A stretch of 64,000 nt of DNA. It comes from CAUZIB01 sp963578805. GTDB taxonomy: Bacteria; Acidobacteriota; Vicinamibacteria; Vicinamibacterales; UBA8438. The notes under the pieces are model-generated. The model worked only from the letters and a program-made list of their open reading frames with translations. It was not told the DNA's origin and searched no databases. Of this stretch, positions 24,950 to 33,219 are shown in pieces. Position 1 is the first letter of the stretch, and every line of letters starts with the position of its first letter. Position numbers and translations under genes: made by a program. The stretch covers positions 1 to 64,000 of the forward strand of contig CAUZDY010000006.1 in the NCBI GenBank assembly GCA_963578805.1. The letters run 5' to 3'.

Positions 24950-26260
24950 ATGCCACCACAGGTGAACGCCGCACTCATAATCGGCGGCGCGATCATCCTC
25001 CGTTTCATAAGTCATGGCCGTCTCATTCGATCCAGTATCAAATTGCTAGGGCTAATTGTGCTCACCACCGCTCTGCCCAGCGGTCTATTCGCGCAATCAC
25101 ACGCGGAACAGCAAGCGGATAGCGTGCGAACACTCGTCAGTCGGCTGAATCTTGAGCGGTACAAATCGACGCTGAGAGGGCTGACGCAGTTCGGAGACAG
25201 GCGCCAGGGCACGAAACGCAACCGGGATGCCATCGACTGGATCGAAGCGAATTTGAAATCGGACGGCTGCACCACGACCGAACGCCTCGACTATACCTTC
25301 GATCAGGCGCCGCGCACTCGGCGACCTCTCGAAGGGTTATTAAACCCCACTGATGGTACTTCCACCGGCGGTCGGATCGGGCGCAACGGCTCAGGGCCTG
25401 GCGGTGCGTCGATTTTTGGCTATCGCCGGCGCACAGGCGTGAACACCGATCCAATGGCGCAGCCGGACGAGGCACTTCGTACGCTCAATAGCGAACCCGC
25501 GACAGACGGACCACGGCAGGAGGTGTTTTGCACGAAAGTCGGAACGAGCCACCCCGACGAGATGTTCATCATCGGTGCACACATGGACGGGCACGGCTGG
25601 GGTGAGGCCGCCAACGACGACGGTTCTGGCACGGCTCTCGTGATGGAGTTAGCCCGCATCTTTAACGCGACGGACGTCGAGACCGATCGCTCGATCCGCT
25701 TTGTGCTGTGGAACAACGAGGAAACGGGGCTCAACGGCGCACGGGCGTACGTGGAGCAGCGCCGAGAGCTGCAGGGTCAGGAATTTCCCCCGGGATCGGG
25801 TCGCTATCCGGAGCCACGTTGGCTCGGCATGATTCAGCACGACATGCTGCTGTTCGATCACGGCGCACCCAGAGACGACGGGACGGTCAGTCGTCGTCAG
25901 CGGCCAGAAGCAGACGTAAATATCGAGTTTCAGTCGAACTCTGAACTAGCAAACGAATCACGTGATCTGGCGTTTCTCTTCAAGGCGGCAAGCGACACGT
26001 ACGCGACGGACTATCCTGCGACCGTTGGGCCACACATGACGAACACCGACTCGATCCCCTTCATGAACATTGTGCCCTCCATCAGTCTTCGGGAAAACGA
26101 GCGCGGCGCCCACATCGGTGCTGGATGGGACCCACACTGGCACCAGCCAACCGACCTGTACGTAACCTTCACCGATGATGATTTTAGGCTGGGCCTGAAT
26201 GCGGGCCAAACAACATTAGCGGCCGTAGCACAACTTGTCGGCGCACGTCTTCTTAGGTAG
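24950..26260 (+). CDS. Exported M28-family zinc peptidase
   Basis: A 436-residue aminopeptidase-type enzyme with an N-terminal export signal ending near PSGLFAQ (residues about 28-48). Zinc site motifs are clear: IIGAHMDGHGWGEAANDDGSGTA (His and Asp ligands with the bridging Asp), LWNNEETGLNGA (catalytic Glu and Glu ligand), GMIQHDM (Asp region) and a final WHQPTD-type His. M28 enzymes remove N-terminal residues or act on folate-like and glutamyl substrates outside the cytoplasm. The start ATG lacks a good Shine-Dalgarno; a GTG four codons later is possible. It reads away from the M20 peptidase gene. Confidence 0.88.
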   Translation: MPPQVNAALIIGGAIILRFISHGRLIRSSIKLLGLIVLTTALPSGLFAQSHAEQQADSVRTLVSRLNLERYKSTLRGLTQFGDRRQGTKRNRDAIDWIEANLKSDGCTTTERLDYTFDQAPRTRRPLEGLLNPTDGTSTGGRIGRNGSGPGGASIFGYRRRTGVNTDPMAQPDEALRTLNSEPATDGPRQEVFCTKVGTSHPDEMFIIGAHMDGHGWGEAANDDGSGTALVMELARIFNATDVETDRSIRFVLWNNEETGLNGARAYVEQRRELQGQEFPPGSGRYPEPRWLGMIQHDMLLFDHGAPRDDGTVSRRQRPEADVNIEFQSNSELANESRDLAFLFKAASDTYATDYPATVGPHMTNTDSIPFMNIVPSISLRENERGAHIGAGWDPHWHQPTDLYVTFTDDDFRLGLNAGQTTLAAVAQLVGARLLR

Positions 26261-26722
26261 TCGGCATTGCCTTGACGATGTGGATTGAACTCAGCCCGTA
26301 TTAGCCGTGTGCGCGCGAGGCCAGGACCAATCCATCGAGCGATCTGACCCTCCCTCTCCTACATCGAACTCATACCAGCCAGAAAATGCTCGCTTCTAAA
26401 TTCGTGTAAATGGTCACGTGCGAAGAGTGCTAGTTGTCTCAAGACAAGCTATCTTGGGATTCACGCCAAACATCTTGGGCGCTGTCGGAAGGGGCATGAG
26501 TGAGAGGCTAACCCAAACAGCGTCGAGCTCCAGAAAACCTGGTGTCCGGCGTGCACTAGACCCGGGTGACACTGCTCATCCGCGTTGTCGAGGAGACCAG
26601 CAAGCACGCGTTTTCTGATATTAGGACGCAAGGACCGCGTTCGATGGGCTATGGTTCCGGTGTCGACGGCATGACCATGGGAACTGAGGATTCACTTCCG
26701 TCAACGCCGGACGCTCGACGTA
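26261..26722. other. Intergenic, nothing recognised
   Basis: About 460 bp between the M28 peptidase and threonine aldolase genes, both on the plus strand. I see no gene, tRNA or copy of the dispersed repeat. Confidence 0.45.
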
Positions 26723-27763
26723 ATGACTGTACCTCGTATTGATCTCTACAGCGACACTCAGACTAGGCCAACGCCGGGCATGCGATGCGCCATGGCCGAA
26801 GCCGAGGTCGGTGACGAGCAGCGCGGCGAAGATCCTACAGTTAATCGACTGACCGAAAAAGTCTCCAAGTTGCTCGAAAAAGAGGCCGCAGTATTTCTGC
26901 CGTCTGGCACGATGTGCAACGAGATCGCATACCGGGTTCACTGCGAGAGGGGAGATGAAATCATTCTCGACAAGACGGGCCACGCGCTGCATTTTGAGGC
27001 TGGTGCTCCAGCGGTCTTGGCGGGCGCGATGACCCGAACCGTGGCCGGCACTAACGGCATCTTTACCGCTGAACAGGTCACGGCCGCCATTAGGCAACCC
27101 AACCGCTACCATCCGCGCTCGCGCCTGCTGTCTGTGGAGAACACGTCCAATCTCGGTGGTGGGGCGGTTTGGCCAATCGCGCGTATTGGAGAAGTAACCA
27201 CGGCGGCTAGAGAAAACGGTCTCGCGACCCACATGGACGGAGCTCGTTTACTCAACGCGGTGGTGGCAAGTGGAATCTCGGCTGCAGATTATGCCGCTCC
27301 GTTCGATTCGGTCTGGATCGATCTGAGTAAAGGACTGGGCGCTCCGGTAGGTGCGGTGCTCGCGGGCTCGAGTGAATTCATAGATCGAGCCTGGCGCTTC
27401 AAGCACCAATTCGGTGGAGCCATGCGGCAATCGGGCATCATCGCGGCCGCCGGATTGTACGCCCTTGACAAACACGTCGGTCGACTCGCCGACGATCACG
27501 CCACCGCGCGGCGATTCGCGCAAACCCTCGCCCAGATCTCTGGTGTCAGGATCGACCCGGACGACGTGGAGACCAATATGGTGTACTTCGAGATAAGTGC
27601 AAGTGGCCTAGACGCTCAGGAAGTCGCTGAACGTCTACTAAAGCGTGGTGTTCGAATCGGTGCCGTCGATCGATATCGGATGCGTGCGGTAACCCACCTA
27701 GATGTCGATCGATCAGGCGTCGAGGAAGCTGCCGAAGTCTTAAGCAATGTAATGAGCTTGTGA
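26723..27763 (+). CDS. ltaE: Low-specificity L-threonine aldolase
   Basis: A 346-residue PLP enzyme that splits L-threonine or L-allo-threonine into glycine and acetaldehyde. The N-terminal IDLYSDTQTRPTPGMRCAMAEAEVGDE is diagnostic, followed by EDPTVNRLTEKVSKLLEKEAAVFLPSGTMCNE, HMDGARLLNA (PLP-binding Asp) and WIDLSKGLGAPVGA with the Schiff-base Lys. Length and motif order match the beta-eliminating lyase/threonine aldolase family. No signal peptide, so cytoplasmic. It appears to be a single gene and gives a route from threonine to glycine. Confidence 0.92.
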   Translation: MTVPRIDLYSDTQTRPTPGMRCAMAEAEVGDEQRGEDPTVNRLTEKVSKLLEKEAAVFLPSGTMCNEIAYRVHCERGDEIILDKTGHALHFEAGAPAVLAGAMTRTVAGTNGIFTAEQVTAAIRQPNRYHPRSRLLSVENTSNLGGGAVWPIARIGEVTTAARENGLATHMDGARLLNAVVASGISAADYAAPFDSVWIDLSKGLGAPVGAVLAGSSEFIDRAWRFKHQFGGAMRQSGIIAAAGLYALDKHVGRLADDHATARRFAQTLAQISGVRIDPDDVETNMVYFEISASGLDAQEVAERLLKRGVRIGAVDRYRMRAVTHLDVDRSGVEEAAEVLSNVMSL

Positions 27764-28085
27764 CTGGTTGTCGGCAACACCAAAACCCTAGCAGTTCGTG
27801 GTCTGGGTGGTAGGCACGGCACGTCAACGGGGCTCAACAGAAGTGTCAACATTAATAAACTGTGGGTCTCAGGTGACAACCCCAATCGCGACAAATTGCC
27901 ACATGCAGTGAAGATATTGACAGGACGCTTCCACAGCCGCCTCGCCTACCGCTGACTCGCAGGCGATTCAACGAGGACGAGGGTTAGAGATTACGTTGGC
28001 GGGTGGTACCACTATCGAGAATCAGCACGGTTGAAAACATGCATCCTCCCCATCAGTAATTCTCCCTGATGCTTTCCTACTGCGC
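27764..28085. other. Intergenic with a repeat copy
   Basis: Convergent region between ltaE and the DinB-family gene. Apart from the dispersed repeat at 27945-27987 nothing was recognised. Confidence 0.45.
27945..27987 (+). repeat. Dispersed intergenic repeat, copy 4
   Basis: CCTACCGCTGACTCGCAGGC then GATTCAACGAGGACGAGGGT. Both halves are present; the palindrome is weaker than in the copy at 28685. Confidence 0.55.
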
Positions 28086-28646
28086 CTATACCCCACCGCG
28101 ACGGCTGGCTGGTGGGGTCACACCGTTGAGTCGCAGATACACCGCCATCTGTCCGTAGATATCCATCGCATGACTGAGCGTGAAGTACGCCATCTTCACA
28201 CGAGTCACGCTGCCCAAATACCGTGGACCAGCTACCGTCTCAAGCAACTGCTCGTCAGAAAATTCTTGCAGCACGGCGATGCCGTAGTCATATCCCTCGC
28301 TCAGCGCCTCAAGCACTACAGCCTTCGAGGTGGTTGGTAGTCCAAACACCGTGAAGTCAGTCGTGTCCACCGGCGGCGCTGCAGCGTCACCGCCTACGTG
28401 CTGCATGAGATACACATTCGCTCCCGCGATATGCAGGATTTGTTCTGCGTAAGTACGTTGGGCGTCGGTCGGCTTGAAACTGTACGTCTCCTCAGGCATT
28501 GCCTCCGCAATCGCCATCATTCGCCGCTTCTGCTGCTGCCAGTCGGTCAGTAGGTCACCAGAGAGGGTCGCGGTTTGAGCGACCGCTTGCCTGCCCCCAA
28601 ATAGGGCCAGCACGATGACCAAACCGATACGGGTAAAAGACCGCAT
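28086..28646 (-). CDS. Exported DinB-family protein
   Basis: A 186-residue four-helix-bundle protein of the DinB/YfiT superfamily with a signal peptide (RIGLVIVLALFGGRQAVAQ). The three His expected of the metal site appear in EQILHIAGANVYLMQH and TLSHAMDIYGQMAVYLRLNG, and the closing VTPPASR is common in the family. Many DinB proteins bind zinc or nickel and act as thiol-dependent transferases; exported forms are abundant in Acidobacteria and their substrate is unknown. A GGGGTGG lies ahead of the ATG and a dispersed repeat about 40 bp upstream. Confidence 0.85.
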   Translation of the reverse strand: MRSFTRIGLVIVLALFGGRQAVAQTATLSGDLLTDWQQQKRRMMAIAEAMPEETYSFKPTDAQRTYAEQILHIAGANVYLMQHVGGDAAAPPVDTTDFTVFGLPTTSKAVVLEALSEGYDYGIAVLQEFSDEQLLETVAGPRYLGSVTRVKMAYFTLSHAMDIYGQMAVYLRLNGVTPPASRRGGV

Positions 28647-29219
28647 ACGCCACCCCTTTCCGGATCGTGGTCTGCGATGCTGATCCTACCGCGGCGCGGT
28701 AGGCGGTTCAACGAGGACGGGATTAGGTAGGCGGCTGTGCGGTGTCCCGGTCGTGGGCGGTGCGTTGAGCATCACTACGAGTACACGGTGCCGTCATTGT
28801 CGCGATCGTTCAGATATGAAACGCTTGGAGGCTCTTGGACTCAAAAAGCGCTTAAGGTGCCACGTCGGTGACCGGCCGCAGCGCGTCCATATTAAGCACC
28901 ATAAAAGTGCTACGCTGCACGCATGGCGTTCCGGTTGGACCCAGATACTACGGGCGGGGTTCAGGATCGGAGATATGAAGACCGTGACCCACTTTTTCCT
29001 CAGGCTGATGAGGACGTTGGGACGGGGACCGAGTTCCTCAGCGTCGATTTTGACGCCAATATCTAGACGGCGGAAGCCGCCCGCTACCGGCTAGTAGCGG
29101 CATGTGATGCACGCGCCATCCGAGTTCCACAGATCCGGTGTGCACTGAAGCCGCCTTGAAGCGAGAACACGAACTCCCGCTGTATCTCACTCGAGCGGCT
29201 CGTGCCTGAAGATTAATAA
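28647..29219. other. Intergenic with repeat copy and a doubtful 47-codon frame
   Basis: Divergent region. Contains the dispersed repeat at 28685-28726. An ATG at 28922 opens 47 codons (MAFRLDPDTTGGVQDRRYED...TEFLSVDFDANI, to 29065), acidic and protein-like, preceded by AAGTGCTACGCTG, which also lies before the M28 peptidase start. I cannot tell whether it is a small gene or a remnant. Confidence 0.35.
28685..28726 (+). repeat. Dispersed intergenic repeat, best copy (copy 5)
   Basis: CCTACCGC-GGC-GCGGTAGG is a perfect 8-bp inverted repeat with a 3-nt loop, followed by CGGTTCAACGAGGACGGG and ATTAG. It serves as the reference for the other copies. Confidence 0.6.
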
Positions 29220-30467
29220 ATGCCCCTTGAATGCAGAACCACTGTCGACCCCTATAGCGTCACCGTCAAGATCGGCGAAGGTGGCACTCCCTGGGTATCC
29301 CTCGCTGGAGCACTCGTTCCCATTGCCGTCGTGGTGACCGCTTTGGTTGGGCTGAGCCCCGTCTGGGCGCAGGTGGAGAGACCCCGGGCTCGTGAAGTCG
29401 GCCTCAAGATCGGTGTCCTGCCCACGGGTTCCATGAACGCCATCACTGATGTGGTGGGTGTTCGTGTTGGACACACGACGGTCGTGCAAGGTGACGATGT
29501 TCGAACGGGGGTCACGGCGATTCTCCCGCACGAGGGCAACCTGTTTCGCGAGAAAGTGCCTGGTGCCATCCATATCGGCAACGCTTTCGGTAAACTTGCT
29601 GGCTCCACGCAGGTGAGAGAACTCGGCGAAATCGAGACACCCATTCTGCTGACCTCGACCCTCAGCGTGCCTCAGGTCGCCGATGCCGTGTTGGACTATA
29701 TGTTGTCGTTACCTGGCAATGAAGACGTACGGTCGATCAATCCACTGGTGGCCGAGACCAACGACGGCAGGCTCAACGACATCCGAGGGCGGCACGTCAC
29801 CTCGTCGCACGTGCGGAACGCCATCGAGGGCGCGACGGACGGCACTGTGGCTGAAGGTGCGGTCGGCGCCGGTATGGGAACGGTCGCGTTTGGGTTTAAG
29901 GGTGGGATCGGTACGTCCTCTCGAAAGCTACCGAGTCAGCTGGGTGGTTACACAGTAGGTGTGCTGGTGCAGTCAAATTTTGGGGGGGTCCTGACGATTA
30001 ACGGCGCGCCAGTTGGCCGCGAGCTTGGCCAGTACTTTCTCCGTGACGTATTGGAACCCGGCCCTGATGGCGGTGACCGCCTCGAAGACGACGCCGATGG
30101 CTCCGTGATCATAGTGGTTGCAACCGACGCCCCACTCGATGCCAGAAACCTGGAACGCTTGGCTGCACGTGCCATCTTTGGACTGGCGCGAACGGGAGCA
30201 GCCGGTTCGAACGGAAGCGGAGACTACGTGATCGCGTTCTCGACCAAACGACCATCTGGATCCGGTCTCACGCGCGCGGCCGACGTGCTGTCAAACAACG
30301 CGATGTCTCCGCTGTTTCTTGCAGTAATCGAAGCGACGGAGGAGGCTATCTACAACTCGCTTTTTCGAGCGAACTCGGTCACGGGAAATGGTCGCACCGT
30401 TGAGGCGCTGCCTATCGCCCCAACCTTGGAGATTCTTGAGCGACACCGCTTGTTGGATCGTGAGTAG
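29220..30467 (+). CDS. Exported P1-family (DmpA-type) peptidase
   Basis: A 415-residue N-terminal-nucleophile peptidase of the S58/DmpA family, known for L-aminopeptidase/D-esterase and beta-peptide aminopeptidase activities. A signal peptide ends near SPVWAQ (about 50). Family blocks: NAITDVVGVRVGHTTV, RTGVTAILPHEGNLF, GNAFGKLAGSTQVRELG, SINPLVAETNDGRLND, GAVGAGMGTVAFGFKGGIGTSSR and YTVGVLVQSNFGG. These enzymes self-cleave before a Ser that becomes the nucleophile; I do not assign the exact bond. The C-terminal half has the expected VVATDAPLDARNLERLA. It lies alone, followed by nested palindromes. Confidence 0.88.
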   Translation: MPLECRTTVDPYSVTVKIGEGGTPWVSLAGALVPIAVVVTALVGLSPVWAQVERPRAREVGLKIGVLPTGSMNAITDVVGVRVGHTTVVQGDDVRTGVTAILPHEGNLFREKVPGAIHIGNAFGKLAGSTQVRELGEIETPILLTSTLSVPQVADAVLDYMLSLPGNEDVRSINPLVAETNDGRLNDIRGRHVTSSHVRNAIEGATDGTVAEGAVGAGMGTVAFGFKGGIGTSSRKLPSQLGGYTVGVLVQSNFGGVLTINGAPVGRELGQYFLRDVLEPGPDGGDRLEDDADGSVIIVVATDAPLDARNLERLAARAIFGLARTGAAGSNGSGDYVIAFSTKRPSGSGLTRAADVLSNNAMSPLFLAVIEATEEAIYNSLFRANSVTGNGRTVEALPIAPTLEILERHRLLDRE

Positions 30468-30488
30468 GACGGCCACCCTCAATCTGAG

Positions 30489-30510
30489 TGCAACACGTTG
30501 CACTGTGCAA
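30489..30510. other. Nested palindromes after the P1 peptidase gene
   Basis: TGCAACACGTTGCA is nearly self-complementary and overlaps the perfect TTGCAC-T-GTGCAA (30498-30510). There is no T-run, so a protein-binding site is more likely than an intrinsic terminator. Confidence 0.25.
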
Positions 30511-30723
30511 GGCGCCGCCAGGGACCCAGCTCGGTCTGGGCGTGGTACCGAAAGTGTTACTACAAGCCGCTAAGTTGTTTTCGATCTCGTTCGCTTCGTG
30601 GAGTAAAACCCTGTTTCCCACCGCCGGTGAGGTGTTTCGTTGCTAGAGCCGTCGGAGCAGTTCTGACTGAAAATCGGTTCCGTTTCACATCAGCTCTCGA
30701 TATAATCGCAGTACCAATTCCCT

Positions 30724-31548
30724 ATGCGAAACCGGCTCATAGTCGTGACGGTCGCCGCTGCCGCAGTGCTCCTCGTAGCAAGCCTTCGGCCCGGCCTGAC
30801 CACCCTCACCGCACAAGCACCTCAGTATCGCGCGCCTCAAGGACCGGATGGCAAGCCTGATCTGAACGGAATCTGGCAGGTGCTGAACACGGCACACTGG
30901 GACGTCGAACCACACGCAGCGGGAGCAAGTGTGGTGCGGGATCTGGGTGCACTGTCCGCGGTCCCTGGTGGACTCGGAGTTGTAGTGGGTGACGAGATTC
31001 CGTACACGCCCAACGCGCGGGCGACGCGACGAGAAAACTACGAGAACCGACTGAGACGTGACCCGGCGATCAAGTGTTATCTTCCAGGCGTGCCCCGTGC
31101 CACCTATATGCCGTTTCCGTTTCAGATCATCCAGAGCCAAGAGCACATCATGATCGTCCATGAATTTGCAGGTGCCGTTCGGACGATTTATATGGAGAAT
31201 CACACCGAGGCTCCGGCTCCAAGCTGGATGGGTTGGTCAAATGGCCACTGGGAGGGTGACACGCTGGTCGTTGACACGACCGGCTTCAATGGGATGACCT
31301 GGTTCGACCGAGCTGGAAACTTTCACAGCGACGCCTTGCATGTGGTGGAGCGGTTTACGGCTCGTAGCCCGGATACGCTCACGTATGAGGTGACAATCGA
31401 GGATCCGAACGTTTTCGTGCGATCGTGGAACATGAGTATGCCTGTCTATCGTCGAGTCGAAGAGAATGCTCAGCTCTTGGAGTTCAGGTGCGTTGAGTTT
31501 GTCGAAGACTTGATTTACGGCCATCTCCGGAAGCAGCCAGTTCAGTGA
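30724..31548 (+). CDS. Secreted 'PDLQGxW' family protein, paralogue 4 (type A)
   Basis: A 274-residue exported protein of unknown function (signal LIVVTVAAAAVLLVASLRPGLTTLTAQ). It matches 20794-21765 along its length: PDLNGIWQVLNTAHWDVEPHAAG, KCYLPGVPRATYMPFPFQII, SWMGWSNGHWEGDTLVVDTT, FNGMTWFDRAGNFHSDALHVVERFT, DPNVFVRSWNMSMPVYRR, LEFRCVEFVEDLIYGHL. It is about 50 residues shorter than that paralogue. A TATAAT at 30701-30706 sits 17 bp before the ATG and no Shine-Dalgarno is visible, so the transcript may be nearly leaderless. First gene of a four-gene same-strand run of this family and DUF6152. Confidence 0.8.
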   Translation: MRNRLIVVTVAAAAVLLVASLRPGLTTLTAQAPQYRAPQGPDGKPDLNGIWQVLNTAHWDVEPHAAGASVVRDLGALSAVPGGLGVVVGDEIPYTPNARATRRENYENRLRRDPAIKCYLPGVPRATYMPFPFQIIQSQEHIMIVHEFAGAVRTIYMENHTEAPAPSWMGWSNGHWEGDTLVVDTTGFNGMTWFDRAGNFHSDALHVVERFTARSPDTLTYEVTIEDPNVFVRSWNMSMPVYRRVEENAQLLEFRCVEFVEDLIYGHLRKQPVQ

Positions 31549-31582
31549 ACAGATAGTGACACGCGACAAGGAGACTCTTTAG

Positions 31583-32644
31583 ATGACGATCACTCAGCGG
31601 TCCTTCGTGTCGATACGTGTAATGGCTTTGACAATCACCGCCATCGTTGTAGTTGGGGCGGTTCCTGTCACAGGGCAGGAGTCGACCTACACGGCACCGC
31701 GGACTCCGGACGGGCAACCAGACCTACAGGGGTTCTGGAGCAACCAGACCTACACGCCCCTCGAGCGGCCAGACGGCGTGACGAAAGAGTTCTATACGGC
31801 GGAAGAAGTTGCCGAGATCGAAACCGGGCGCACGCAAGGCGAAGTCTCGCAAACCACGCCGGGCACCATTCCCGACGTGCACTACGACTTCACGCAGTTC
31901 GGACTGGACCGGAGCCAGTCCGGGCTCACCCGGAGCCTGCGAACGTCGCTGATCGTGGATCCACCGAATGGAAAGCTCCCACCAGTGACAGCCTTAGCCG
32001 AGCAAAGAGCAGCCGAGCAACGGGCAGCCCGCGAGCGTATGGGCGGCCGCTGGGGCGCCGCCGAGGCCAATGAGCTTGACGACCGTTGCATCATCATGAT
32101 CGGCGCCGGACCCCCGATGCTAAATACCGGCTACAACAGCAACTACCAGATCGTGCAAGCACCTGGATATGTGATGATTCTCGTCGAGATGGTGCATGAC
32201 GCTCGCATCATTCCGCTGGACGGGCGTGACCACCCGTCGCCGAAGCTTCGTCAGTGGATGGGAGCACCGCGTGGTCGCTGGGAAGGTGAAACACTCGTGG
32301 TCGAAACGTCCAATTTCAACGGGAAAAATCCGTTTCCGAACAGGTCGTCCGTCAATGCGGAGACGGGACGCATTGTCCCGGGCTCCGGCGACCAGATGCG
32401 TGTGACAGAACGGTTCACCCGAGTGGCCGAGGACCAAATCAATTACGAATTCAGAGTCGAGGACCCGGAGACGTGGGCCAGGCCGTGGTCTGCCGAAATG
32501 CCGATGCAAAAGACGAATGGCCCGATCTTCGAGCACGCCTGCCACGAGGGGAACTACGGGTTGTATAACACGCTAGTTGGCAACAGGCTGGAAGAAGCGC
32601 AAGCTGCCGCGGAAGTCGAGGCCGCTGGAACGGACTCGAGATAG
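31583..32644 (+). CDS. Secreted 'PDLQGxW' family protein, paralogue 5 (type B)
   Basis: A 353-residue exported protein of unknown function with a signal peptide (VMALTITAIVVVGAVPVTGQ). Blocks: DGQPDLQGFWSNQTYTPLERP, EFYTAEEVAEIE, SLIVDPPNGKLPPVT, DRCIIMIGAGPPM, YNSNYQIVQAPGYVMILVEM, IIPLDGRDHPSPKL, WMGAPRGRWEGETLVVETSNF, VTERFTRVAEDQINYEF, DPETWARPWSAEMPM and EHACHEGNYGLYNTL. It starts 34 bp after paralogue 4 with AAGGAG ahead of the ATG, so the two are probably co-transcribed. The central insert RAAEQRAARERMGG is charged and helical. Confidence 0.8.
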   Translation: MTITQRSFVSIRVMALTITAIVVVGAVPVTGQESTYTAPRTPDGQPDLQGFWSNQTYTPLERPDGVTKEFYTAEEVAEIETGRTQGEVSQTTPGTIPDVHYDFTQFGLDRSQSGLTRSLRTSLIVDPPNGKLPPVTALAEQRAAEQRAARERMGGRWGAAEANELDDRCIIMIGAGPPMLNTGYNSNYQIVQAPGYVMILVEMVHDARIIPLDGRDHPSPKLRQWMGAPRGRWEGETLVVETSNFNGKNPFPNRSSVNAETGRIVPGSGDQMRVTERFTRVAEDQINYEFRVEDPETWARPWSAEMPMQKTNGPIFEHACHEGNYGLYNTLVGNRLEEAQAAAEVEAAGTDSR

Positions 32645-32671
32645 GTGTTCATGGGTAAGGAGGAACGGCCA

Positions 32672-33079
32672 ATGCGAACAAGGCTAGGACGTCTGGTTGT
32701 GTGGGGGGGGTTACTTCTCGGGGCCACATCGCTGTCGGCGCATCACGCGTTCTCGGCTGAATTCGACATCACCAAACCGCTCGAGTTGCGGGGAACACTC
32801 GTGAAGTGGGAGATGATTAATCCCCACTCGTGGTTCCACCTGGACGTGACCGAGGCGGACGGCACGGTCGTTACCTGGCTCGTCGAAGGGGGTAGCCCGA
32901 ACGAACTTATCCGGCAAGGGGTCACCATGAACACCGTACCGGTTGAAACTGAGTTGATCGTCGATGGCTACCGATCCAAAGACGGGACCGCTAAGGCTGT
33001 TGGAAGGAACTTCACGCTACCCGATGGACAACGACTGTTTCTCGGCGGGTCTGCAAATCGAATAAGTAACGAACGCTAA
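32672..33079 (+). CDS. Exported DUF6152 protein
   Basis: A 135-residue periplasmic protein. The signal peptide (LGRLVVWGGLLLGATSLSAHH) leads into the DUF6152 core HHAFSAEFDITKPLELRGTL, VKWEMINPHSWFHLDV, TWLVEGGSPNELIRQGV and VDGYRSKDGTAKAVGRNFTLPDGQ. The paired His after the signal and the NPHSW motif are family hallmarks; function is not established, and the fold looks like an OB-type or small beta barrel. ATG 32672 is chosen because GGAGG lies eight bases before it; the longer GTG frame adds only leader sequence. It sits between two secreted-family genes, a pairing that hints at a shared pathway. Confidence 0.82.
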   Translation: MRTRLGRLVVWGGLLLGATSLSAHHAFSAEFDITKPLELRGTLVKWEMINPHSWFHLDVTEADGTVVTWLVEGGSPNELIRQGVTMNTVPVETELIVDGYRSKDGTAKAVGRNFTLPDGQRLFLGGSANRISNER

Positions 33080-33219
33080 AAGATGTTTGCAGGAGAAAGT
33101 CTGACCCGGTAGGGCGCGGACCGACGAATAAAGTTTGAACGCCTAGCGTCGACGTTGCTCAGGGAAGAGTTTCGACTTCAAAATCTGAAGGGTCGAGTAG
33201 TGTTACAAAAGGAGTAGTA

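Noticed and set aside
33173..33207. Possible fourth tRNA-like fragment (GACTTCAAAATCTGAAGG, then GTCGAGT)
   Set aside because: Spacing between anticodon arm and T loop is too short and there is no matching 3' end; similarity is probably chance.
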